From an uncultured Dechloromonas sp. (GTDB lineage Bacteria; Pseudomonadota; Gammaproteobacteria; Burkholderiales; Rhodocyclaceae): DNA of 5,724 bases. The notes beneath the pieces are model-generated. The model had not been told where the DNA came from and did not search any database. It worked only from the letters and a program-made list of their open reading frames with translations. Both the position numbers and the translations under genes were made by a program. Numbering within the stretch: position 1 is the first letter of the stretch; every line of letters starts with the position of its first letter. The stretch spans positions 1 through 5,724 of the forward strand of contig CAMKYP010000270.1 in the NCBI GenBank assembly GCA_946477505.1, written 5' to 3'. Below are positions 1 to 5,722 of the stretch, in pieces.

Positions 1-159
1 GTCGGCATCAAGCTGGCCAAGAACCAGAAGAGTTCGCTGTTCCAGACCTATGTCCGCGACACCGGCGAAATCCTCAACGATCTGTCGATGCCGATCATGA
101 TCAACGGCCGTCACTGGGGCGGCGTGCGCATCGGATTCAAGACGGATCTGATCAAATAA
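1..159 (+). CDS. C-terminal fragment of a probable methyl-accepting chemotaxis protein
   Basis: The frame is open from the first base to a TAA at 157-159 and gives 52 residues; the start lies outside the window. The visible part contains AKNQKSSLFQTYVRD followed by NDLSMPIMINGRHWGGVRIGF-like sequence. This resembles the tail of a group of bacterial chemoreceptors in which a small PAS/Cache-like sensory module follows the cytoplasmic signalling hairpin; their tails carry similar 'LxQTYxRD...DLSxPIxVxGRHWGGxRxG' sequence. Such receptors signal to CheA/CheW to control flagellar rotation. The signalling hairpin itself is not in the window, so the assignment rests on the tail alone. A cytoplasmic sensor protein sharing this module is the main alternative. 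The gene converges on the cupin gene, with a strong hairpin in between. Confidence 0.6.
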   Translation, partial: VGIKLAKNQKSSLFQTYVRDTGEILNDLSMPIMINGRHWGGVRIGFKTDLIK

Positions 160-177
160 TCCGGCATAAAACCGGCA

Positions 178-207
178 GCGGCCAAGCGCGTCCGAGCGCT
201 TGGCCGC
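178..207. terminator. Perfect 12-bp inverted repeat between convergent genes; probable bidirectional terminator
   Basis: GCGGCCAAGCGC (178-189) and GCGCTTGGCCGC (196-207) are exact reverse complements around a 6-base loop. The hairpin starts 18 bases after the TAA of the chemoreceptor fragment and lies 10 bases beyond the stop of the cupin gene on the other strand, where a shared terminator is expected. Neither side has a proper T-tract directly after the stem. On the minus strand a TTTT follows about 7-8 bases later (168-171). Efficiency as an intrinsic terminator is therefore uncertain, and it could instead protect 3' ends. Confidence 0.6.
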
Positions 208-217
208 CAGTCCCAGC

Positions 218-700
218 TCAGTCGCTCAGGCTACCGCAGCATTCGGACAAGCCTGCCAGATAGGCAGGCACACCGGCCTCGCCTTCCTGCGGCGCCCATG
301 ATGCCCGCTCCTCAGCAGACACCGGAACGTAGGGGCCGGCCTTGGCCTCGAAAAAGACGGTTCCCGGCGCCAGAGCAACTACCGTGTGATAGACGCCATG
401 CGGAATATCCACCCCAAGCCGCTCGCCGCCTGCCTGTAGCACAAAACTGCGCTCCGGCTTGCCAAGTGCGTCGAAAAATACCACGCCCAGGCTACCGCGC
501 AGGATCAGCAAAGTTTCATCCTTGCTAGGGCTGAGATGACGATGCGGCGGAACATAGGACTCCGGCTCCATGGCGATCAGCAAGCGATGCGCCGGATAAT
601 CGTTATCGGGATGGAAATTGCGGTGGACGCGCCGACGCGGCGATTGCCGGGCAGCGAGCTCCAGTTCGGACATCAGCGAACGATCGATCAGCGTGATCAT
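218..700 (-). CDS. WbuC-family cupin-fold metalloprotein
   Basis: This 160-residue protein has a single cupin barrel. Cupin motif 1 is visible as PPHRH (H53, H55) with E62 and G69, and motif 2 as IPHGVYH (P100, G102, H105). H53, H55, E62 and H105 are the expected metal ligands. The N-terminal SPRRRVHRNFH stretch and the late TVVALAPGTVFFEAKAGPY and SWAP segments are typical of the WbuC group. WbuC proteins occur in some O-antigen clusters, but their reaction is not established to my knowledge, so no substrate is assigned. No signal peptide is seen, so it is probably cytoplasmic. The ATG at 700-698 overlaps the dnaE TGA (699-697) as ATGA; a GGAG lies 11 bases upstream inside dnaE. The C-terminus has an adjacent Cys pair (ECCG) of unknown meaning. 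Family is well supported; function is open. Confidence 0.85.
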   Translation of the reverse strand: MITLIDRSLMSELELAARQSPRRRVHRNFHPDNDYPAHRLLIAMEPESYVPPHRHLSPSKDETLLILRGSLGVVFFDALGKPERSFVLQAGGERLGVDIPHGVYHTVVALAPGTVFFEAKAGPYVPVSAEERASWAPQEGEAGVPAYLAGLSECCGSLSD

Positions 701-3700
701 TGATAGACGATCTCCACGTTTTCCGGCTGCAACCAGCCGCCCAAGGCTTCAAGCAGTGCATCGTCGAGGCGAACGCGGGCCGCTTCGCCCAGCACCATTT
801 CGCACTCGGCAAGCTCGTTGCGATAACGGATGCGCACTGCCGCCGGGCCTGGCGCAAACGGTGAGAGCAGGGATTTCAGCTTGCCGACATCGGAATTTCC
901 GTTCATCCGAAGCAGGAGATGCTTGGCGAAACGGGCGCGCGCCTCGCCCAGGGTCATCAGGCGCTCGGCGACGACGGCATTGCCGCCCGAGAACTCGTCA
1001 TAGCGCACCTTGCCCTCGATGACCAGAATCTCATCGGTGACGATCTTGTCCCGCTCGGCCTCGAAGAGTTCGTTGAACACCGACACCTCGACCATCGCCG
1101 TGCCGTCGTCAAGCTGGACAAAGAGCATCTTGCCGCGCCGGGTCATCTGGGTACGGATGCCGACGACGATGCCGGCGATGTTGGTGAATTCCTTGGACGG
1201 CTCGAGACGGTTGAGCGGGCGGCGGATGAAGCGCGACAATTCCTTCTTGCTGGTGTTGTACGGGTGACCGGAGAAGAAGAAGCCGAGGGCCGTCTTTTCC
1301 TCCATCAAGCGGGTCTTTTCATCCCACGGACGCACGCTGACGTATTCCGGCGCATGTTCGTCGGCAACATCGGCAATATCGAACAGGCTGGTCTGCATGG
1401 CGTTGCGCTCGGCCTGCTCGGCAAAATCCATGGCCACGCCGACGGTCGCCAGCAATTTGGCGCGATCCGGCCCCGGCGCATCGCCGACAGTCAGCGGGGC
1501 GATGGCATCGAAGGCCCCGGCACGGATCAGCGCCTCGATGGTGCGGCGGTTGACCATGCGCTTGTCGCAGCGCTGGCAGAAATCGAACAGATCCTTGAAC
1601 GGCCCGCCTTCCTCGCGCGCCTTGAGGATGACGTTGACCGCCTGCTCGCCGGTCCCTTTGACCGCCCCCAGGCCGTAGCGGATCGTTTCGCGGTCGACCG
1701 GCTCGAAGCGGTACTGCGAGGCATTCACATCCGGCCCGAGCATCTTCACCTTGTTGGCGATGGTGTCTTCGTAGAAGATTTTCACCGTATCGGTGTTGTC
1801 CATGTCGGACGACAGGGTCGCCGCCATGAACGCCGCGCAGTGGTAACGCTTGAGCCAGGCCGTGTGGTAGGTGACGACGGCGTAGGCCGCGGTGTGCGAC
1901 TTGTTGAAGCCGTATTCCGCGAACTTGGTCATCAGGTCGAACAACTGCTCGGCGAGCGCCGGATCGTAGCCGCGCTCCTTGGCGCCGGCGGCGATGGTCT
2001 CACGGTGCTTGGCCATTTCTTCGGGCTTCTTCTTGCCCATCGCCCGGCGCAGCATGTCGGCGCCGCCCAGCGTGTAGCCGCCGATGATCTGCGAGATCTG
2101 CATGACCTGTTCCTGGTACACGATGACGCCGTAGGTCGGCGACAGACAGGCGGTCAGGTCGGGGTGGAAATAGTCGATCTTCTGCTGGCCTTTTTTGCGC
2201 AGAATGAAGTCGTCCACCATCCCGGAACCGAGCGGACCGGGGCGGTACAGCGCGAGCACAGCGATGATGTCTTCGAAACGGTCGGGCGCCAGCTTCTTGA
2301 GCAGCTTCTTCATGCCTTCCGATTCAACCTGGAAGATCGCCGTCGTATTGGCGTCCTTCAGTATCTGGTAGGCGCCGGGGTCTTCGAAGCCCAGACTCAT
2401 CAAATCGAGCCGTTCGCCGGTCATCCGCTCGATGTATTTGAGCGCCAGCTCGATAATCGTCAGGTTGCGCAGGCCAAGGAAGTCGAACTTCACCAGCCCG
2501 GCCTTCTCGACATCGTCCTTGTCGAACTGCGACACCGGCGAGGCATCGGCGCCGGTCGCCTGGTAGATCGGGCAGAAGTCGGTGATCTTGCCCGGCGCGA
2601 TGAGTACGCCGCCGGCGTGCATGCCGACATTACGGGTCAAGTCCTCCAAACGTCCGGCCAGGTCGAACAGTTCGCGGACGGTTTCGCCGTCGCCGTCGCC
2701 CTCCATCATTTCCCTGAGCTGCGGCTCCTGCTCCAGCGCCTCGGCCAGCGACACCGGCTTGTTCTGGACGATGGGAATCAGCTTCGAAATGCGGTCGCAC
2801 ATCGAATACGGCAGGCCGAACACGCGACCGACGTCGCGGATCACCGCCTTCGACGACATGGTGCCGAAGGTGGCGATCTGGCTGACCGCATCGGCGCCGT
2901 AATGTTCGCGGACGTACTCGATGACGCGCCAGCGGTTGTCCTGGCAGAAGTCGATGTCGAAGTCGGGCATCGATACCCGTTCCGGGTTCAGGAAGCGCTC
3001 GAACAGCAGGGCATAGGCCAGCGGATCGATATCGGTAATGCGCAGGCTGTAGGCAACCAGCGAACCGGCGCCGGAACCCCGGCCTGGCCCGACCGGGACG
3101 CCGTTCTTCTTGCCCCAGTTGATGAAGTCGGCCACGATCAGGAAGTAACCGGGGAAGCCCATCTGGACAATGGTGTTGCATTCGAAGGCCAGCCGCTCGT
3201 CGTATTCGGGGCGTCGCTGCTGACGAACCTCCGGGTCCGGATACAGCTCGGCAAGGCGGACCTCCAGGCCCTTCTTCGCTTCATCGACGAGAAATTCGTC
3301 GATGGTCATCCCCGGCGGAATCGGGAAATTGGGCAGGAAGTTCTTGCCCAGCGTCATTTCGATATTGCAGCGCTTGGCAATTTCCAGCGTGTTCTCGAGG
3401 GCTTCCGGCAGATCGGCGAAGAGCTCGATCATCTCGTCCTGCGACTTGAAGTACTGCTCTTCGGTATAAATCTTGGGCCGCCGGGTGTCGCCCAGAACGT
3501 AGCCCTCGGCGATGCAGACCCGCGCCTCGTGCGCCTGGAAGTCGTCACGATTCATGAACTGGATCGGATGCGTGGCCACCAGCGGAATACCAGTCTCCCC
3601 CGCCAAATCCGCCGTCTGCTGGACGATAGCCTCCTGCTGCGGCTGACCGTAGCGCTGCACTTCGAGATAGAAGGCGCCGGGAAAGATCGCCTCCCATGCC

Positions 3701-4170
3701 TTGGCGCGCTCGCCTGCCATTTCAAAATTGCCGTTCATCAGGGCTTCGCCAACATCGCCGAGATGAGCGCCGGACAGGGCGATCAGGCCATCGCAACCGA
3801 CTTCGGAAAACCACTCACGGCGAATTTCGGCCCGGTCTCGCCGGCCTTCGACCAGATAGGCCTTGGTCAGCAGTTCGCAAAGCTGCTGGTAGCCCTTGCG
3901 GTTGCGCACCAGCAGCAGCAGGCGGCACGGATCCTCGGGGGCCTCCGGGTTGGCGATCCATACATCGGAGCCGGCAATCGGCTTCACCCCCTTGCCACGC
4001 GCTCCGGTGTAGATCTTGACCAGCCCGAAGAGATTACCGAGATCGGTCAGCGCCAGCGCTGGCATACCGTCGCCGGCAGCACGCTTGACGGCATCGCCGA
4101 TGCGGACGATACCGTCAGTAATGGAGTATTCGGAATGGAGGCGGAGGTGGACGTAGCGCGGGGGATTCAT
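697..4170 (-). CDS. dnaE: DNA polymerase III alpha subunit (replicative polymerase)
   Basis: The 1157-residue product is the catalytic subunit of the replicative polymerase; E. coli DnaE has 1160. The N-terminal PHP domain begins VHLRLHSEYS. It has R10 in place of the first motif His and L44 in ALTDLGN where active PHP domains carry His, so it is probably not a nuclease and proofreading would rely on a separate DnaQ. The polymerase core shows GPGRGSGAG (361-369) and PDFDID (402-407), with D403 and D405 as catalytic aspartates, and the third in VKFDFLG (D563). A helix-hairpin-helix region lies near 871-887. The clamp-binding motif QTSLF is at 926-930, the OB fold at about 996-1075, and the tau-binding C-terminal domain follows. 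No frameshift or internal stop is seen. The ATG matches the family N-terminus but has no clear Shine-Dalgarno sequence. It overlaps the downstream cupin gene by 4 bases. Confidence 0.98.
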   Translation of the reverse strand: MNPPRYVHLRLHSEYSITDGIVRIGDAVKRAAGDGMPALALTDLGNLFGLVKIYTGARGKGVKPIAGSDVWIANPEAPEDPCRLLLLVRNRKGYQQLCELLTKAYLVEGRRDRAEIRREWFSEVGCDGLIALSGAHLGDVGEALMNGNFEMAGERAKAWEAIFPGAFYLEVQRYGQPQQEAIVQQTADLAGETGIPLVATHPIQFMNRDDFQAHEARVCIAEGYVLGDTRRPKIYTEEQYFKSQDEMIELFADLPEALENTLEIAKRCNIEMTLGKNFLPNFPIPPGMTIDEFLVDEAKKGLEVRLAELYPDPEVRQQRRPEYDERLAFECNTIVQMGFPGYFLIVADFINWGKKNGVPVGPGRGSGAGSLVAYSLRITDIDPLAYALLFERFLNPERVSMPDFDIDFCQDNRWRVIEYVREHYGADAVSQIATFGTMSSKAVIRDVGRVFGLPYSMCDRISKLIPIVQNKPVSLAEALEQEPQLREMMEGDGDGETVRELFDLAGRLEDLTRNVGMHAGGVLIAPGKITDFCPIYQATGADASPVSQFDKDDVEKAGLVKFDFLGLRNLTIIELALKYIERMTGERLDLMSLGFEDPGAYQILKDANTTAIFQVESEGMKKLLKKLAPDRFEDIIAVLALYRPGPLGSGMVDDFILRKKGQQKIDYFHPDLTACLSPTYGVIVYQEQVMQISQIIGGYTLGGADMLRRAMGKKKPEEMAKHRETIAAGAKERGYDPALAEQLFDLMTKFAEYGFNKSHTAAYAVVTYHTAWLKRYHCAAFMAATLSSDMDNTDTVKIFYEDTIANKVKMLGPDVNASQYRFEPVDRETIRYGLGAVKGTGEQAVNVILKAREEGGPFKDLFDFCQRCDKRMVNRRTIEALIRAGAFDAIAPLTVGDAPGPDRAKLLATVGVAMDFAEQAERNAMQTSLFDIADVADEHAPEYVSVRPWDEKTRLMEEKTALGFFFSGHPYNTSKKELSRFIRRPLNRLEPSKEFTNIAGIVVGIRTQMTRRGKMLFVQLDDGTAMVEVSVFNELFEAERDKIVTDEILVIEGKVRYDEFSGGNAVVAERLMTLGEARARFAKHLLLRMNGNSDVGKLKSLLSPFAPGPAAVRIRYRNELAECEMVLGEAARVRLDDALLEALGGWLQPENVEIVYQ

Positions 4171-4172
4171 AA

Positions 4173-4189
4173 GCGCAATTTTACTGCGC
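4173..4189 (-). promoter_or_regulatory. Possible dnaE -10 element inside a short inverted repeat
   Basis: On the minus strand TAAAAT (4183-4178) lies 7 bases before the dnaE ATG and matches the -10 consensus at 5 of 6 positions. It is enclosed by GCGCA/TGCGC arms (4173-4177 and 4185-4189). If used, transcription would start at or next to the ATG and give a nearly leaderless message, which would fit the missing Shine-Dalgarno sequence. No good -35 is found 16-18 bases upstream (CGTCTG at 17), so this is a weak call and dnaE may be transcribed from further upstream. Confidence 0.2.
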
Positions 4190-4284
4190 CCCAGGCTGCG
4201 CAGACGATCCGTTCGTCAGGGGGATTCGATGGAGCTTTCCGTCCCGAGGATCAAAGCTATCGCGATTTAGAAGCCGAAGAGCGC

Positions 4285-4318
4285 TGACCGCAACAAGGAG
4301 TCCATGCTTTGCCGGTCA
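4285..4318. other. Inverted repeat in the leader region of dnaE
   Basis: TGACCGCAA (4285-4293) pairs with TTGCCGGTCA (4309-4318) with one bulged C, giving a 9-bp stem and a 15-base loop. It lies 115 bases upstream of the dnaE start. It has no T-tract on either strand. It could be an operator dyad or an RNA hairpin, and chance cannot be excluded. The rest of the 222-base gap between the lipoprotein gene and dnaE holds no convincing gene. Confidence 0.25.
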
Positions 4319-4320
4319 AA

Positions 4321-4357
4321 CCCAGCGCGTGAGCGGGGCCCGACTCTGCGGACTGGG
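4321..4357 (-). terminator. Possible weak terminator after the lipoprotein gene
   Basis: CCCAG-CGC-GAG (4321-4333) pairs with CTC-GCG-CTGGG (4344-4357), forming an 11-bp stem with small bulges around a GC-rich loop. On the minus strand the stem is followed directly by TTT (4320-4318). It begins 35 bases after the lipoprotein stop, a plausible place to end that transcript before dnaE. The bulges and the short T run make it weak. Confidence 0.3.
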
Positions 4358-4392
4358 CATACCACGCTTAATACCAGCCCGCGGTCGACAAA

Positions 4393-4716
4393 TTACTGGC
4401 CGAAGGGTCCGACTCTCAACGGCTCTCCCTTTTTGGCACAAGATGGCGGATTGGTCATGCCAAAGCTCAGTGCGTTGCCGCCGTTTATCACACAATTAAA
4501 TACTTTTTTGTCGTTGGCCCGCAATTCGACATAAGTATTGGTGCCCTCGGTCCGCCGACTGACGATGGTCAAGGCATCCGGCGCATAGCCAAGCGTGCCG
4601 CCGGTTTGCGATTTGATTTTTTCATCACTCAGGGTATTCGTCTTTTCGGCGATGTTGGCGCAGCCACCAGCCATCAGGATTAGCGCGATCAATGCCAGCT
4701 TTTGGAAATGGACCAT
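4393..4716 (-). CDS. Small predicted lipoprotein, function unknown
   Basis: The 107-residue product begins MVHFQKLALIALILMAGGC: a short basic start, a hydrophobic stretch (7-16) and a relaxed lipobox ending at C19 (A-G-G-C). Signal peptidase II cleavage and lipidation at C19 are predicted. Residue +2 is Ala rather than Asp, so the outer membrane is the likely location. The mature part is about 89 residues, polar, with a TGGTLGYAPDALTIVSRR segment, C75 in FNCVINGG and C93 in PPSCAKKG. These two Cys could form a periplasmic disulfide. The family is not recognised with confidence and no function is assigned. The ATG (4716-4714) has AGGAA seven bases upstream. The gene lies between luxR and dnaE in the same direction and has its own candidate promoter with a lux-box-like palindrome, which suggests quorum-sensing control. 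Confidence 0.8.
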   Translation of the reverse strand: MVHFQKLALIALILMAGGCANIAEKTNTLSDEKIKSQTGGTLGYAPDALTIVSRRTEGTNTYVELRANDKKVFNCVINGGNALSFGMTNPPSCAKKGEPLRVGPFGQ

Positions 4717-4723
4717 GTCATTG

Positions 4724-4728
4724 TTCCT
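4724..4728 (-). promoter_or_regulatory. Ribosome binding site of the lipoprotein gene
   Basis: AGGAA on the minus strand (4728-4724) is 7 bases before the ATG at 4716-4714. It is the clearest Shine-Dalgarno sequence in the window and fixes the start that also gives a complete lipoprotein signal peptide. Confidence 0.75.
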
Positions 4729-4746
4729 AAAAAGGGAAGAGGGCCC

Positions 4747-4752
4747 ATTATT
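4747..4752 (-). promoter_or_regulatory. Candidate -10 of the lipoprotein promoter
   Basis: AATAAT on the minus strand (4752-4747) matches TATAAT at 5 of 6 positions. The start point would be near 4740, giving a leader of about 24 bases that includes the AGGAA site. The -35 position is poor (GGCGGG at 17 bases, TGGCGG at 18), as expected for an activator-dependent promoter. The lux-box-like palindrome would be centred about 45 bases upstream of the start, near the usual -42.5 for LuxR-type activation. Confidence 0.45.
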
Positions 4753-4775
4753 GGTAAGAATGGCTTGTACCCGCC

Positions 4776-4795
4776 AGCTGTCAGCGTTGACAGGT
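4776..4795 (-). promoter_or_regulatory. lux-box-like palindrome, candidate LuxR binding site
   Basis: On the minus strand the 20 bp read ACCTGTCAAC followed by GCTGACAGCT, symmetric at 8 of 10 pairs. The length and the ACCTG...CAG-type ends resemble lux/las-type boxes bound by homoserine-lactone receptors. The box begins 2 bases after the luxR stop codon and ends 59 bases before the lipoprotein ATG. The same bases could fold as a 6-bp hairpin (CTGTCA/TGACAG, 4-base loop) at the end of luxR, but no T-tract follows, so a terminator is less likely. Binding is an inference. Confidence 0.5.
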
Positions 4796-4797
4796 AT

Positions 4798-5538
4798 TCA
4801 AAACGGCAGCGGGTTGATGAATCCGTACAGGATGGCCTTGGCCACAGCGTGCTGGCGTGTGACGACAGACAATTTTTTCGCGGCGTTGTTGAAGTGAAAA
4901 TTGACCGTACGCTCCGACATGTTGAGCAATTGCCCGATTTCCCACGAAGTTTTGCCATCGGCCGCCCAGCGCAGGCACTCGGTTTCGCGCCGAGTGAGTT
5001 GCGGGGTAAGCTGCTGCTCCTCCCGACAACCGCTAACGCGTAGAATAGCTTCGTGCAGGTGGGCAGCCAGCAATTGGACGTAAGGACTCAACTGACGGGT
5101 TGCGGCACGCGCTTCGGCATCGTCGATACCGGTCGCAAAACTAAGTATGCCAAGACTGCCCTGCGGACTATGAACGGGCATGCTGATACCGGTTTTCATA
5201 CCGAACTCGCGGGCTTCGTCCATCACTCTGCCGGCCGGTTTCGCTGGCGAGTCAGGCAGGTCATGCCAGAGCACCGGAACGACGTGCCTGCTGCAATGAC
5301 GGATAACAGGATCGAGCCCCGCATAATCGTTTTGCCAGTAGTGGGAGAGCCAGGCATCCGGATAACCTTTGAGCAGAACGACGCGCGATTCGGTGAACTG
5401 CCGTGGAACCCTCAACGCATAAATGAAATACTCAAACCCCATTTTCGTTCCCAGCAGGCGACAAAACGCGCCAATTTCATCAAGATTGGCCGCCGCCGAC
5501 ATTTCAAGGAACAAGCTCTGGTAGTGCTCTGGAGGCAT
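4798..5538 (-). CDS. LuxR-family quorum-sensing regulator (acyl-homoserine-lactone binding type)
   Basis: From the ATG at 5538-5536 the product is 246 residues, the usual size for this family. The N-terminal ligand domain (about 1-165) keeps the conserved pocket: W63 and Y67 in YPDAWLSHY, D76-P77, W91 and G117, corresponding to W57, Y61, D70, P71, W85 and G113 of TraR. The C-terminal domain (about 178-246) is a LuxR helix-turn-helix with LTRRETECL (E185, L189), G195, and a recognition region SERTVNFHFNNAAKKL. The protein should therefore bind a homoserine lactone and DNA; whether it activates or represses is not visible. The frame stays open upstream to a TTG at 5661 (287 residues), but the extra 41 residues do not look like the family. 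Neither start has a clear Shine-Dalgarno sequence. No luxI is present. A lux-box-like site lies just beyond its stop. Confidence 0.92.
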   Translation of the reverse strand: MPPEHYQSLFLEMSAAANLDEIGAFCRLLGTKMGFEYFIYALRVPRQFTESRVVLLKGYPDAWLSHYWQNDYAGLDPVIRHCSRHVVPVLWHDLPDSPAKPAGRVMDEAREFGMKTGISMPVHSPQGSLGILSFATGIDDAEARAATRQLSPYVQLLAAHLHEAILRVSGCREEQQLTPQLTRRETECLRWAADGKTSWEIGQLLNMSERTVNFHFNNAAKKLSVVTRQHAVAKAILYGFINPLPF

Positions 5539-5638
5539 TGTATCGAACCGGTAGTGGGTGTCACGGGGGGCAACAGCGAGCTGAGCGCCGATAGCATAGC
5601 AGCGGTTCAGCACAGAAAATCGTTCGTTGCCAAGAAGG

Positions 5639-5722
5639 CTATTGTGAAGATCCCTCGACAACCTTCGGGTATGGCTTGCATGCGAGAACCAAGCCGAGGC
5701 CGATCAAGAGAAGCAGAGCATC
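5639..5722 (-). CDS. Possible C-terminal fragment of a membrane or lipoprotein gene
   Basis: A minus-strand frame enters from the right edge and ends at TAG (5641-5639). Its 27 visible codons read DALLLLIGLGLVLACKPYPK and then a short polar tail. The hydrophobic run followed by Lys-Pro is typical of the end of a transmembrane segment, or of a very short lipoprotein with C15 as the lipid site. Third positions are GC-rich (about 17 of 27), as in a real gene. It would end about 100 bases upstream of the preferred luxR start and would overlap the longer luxR start. It is too short to identify and could be chance. Confidence 0.3.
   Translation of the reverse strand, partial: DALLLLIGLGLVLACKPYPKVVEGSSQ

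Noticed and set aside
2630..3181. A 183-codon minus-strand frame inside dnaE
   Set aside because: It is an out-of-frame shadow of the catalytic core, rich in Arg and Gly with no domain.
919..4287. A 1122-codon open frame on the plus strand, antisense to nearly all of dnaE
   Set aside because: The antisense strand of dnaE has complete polymerase motifs; the plus-strand product is repetitive in H, Q, L, R, V and D, shows no domain, and is explained by the lack of stop codons in the complement of GC-biased codons.
4268..4306. A 12-codon minus-strand peptide (starting MDSLLRS) between the lipoprotein gene and dnaE
   Set aside because: It has no Shine-Dalgarno sequence and no run of regulatory codons as in attenuation leaders, so it is most likely chance.
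4304..4534. A 76-codon plus-strand frame with AAGGAG just before its ATG
   Set aside because: The spacing to the ATG is only 3 bases, the product has no recognisable features, and most of it is antisense to the lipoprotein gene.
4729..4763. CCATT/AATGG repeat followed by TTTTT on the minus strand, as a luxR terminator
   Set aside because: The stem has only 5 bp with a 10-base loop, and the T run is 10 bases away and lies in the predicted lipoprotein leader.
4702..5043. A 113-codon plus-strand frame crossing the luxR-lipoprotein gap
   Set aside because: It is antisense to the LuxR helix-turn-helix region and the candidate promoter, with no ribosome binding site or family signature.
4798..5661. 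Longer form of the LuxR protein starting at TTG 5661
   Set aside because: The start codon is rare, no ribosome binding site precedes it, the extra 41 residues do not resemble the family N-terminus, and the ATG at 5538 gives the usual length. It is kept only as an alternative.
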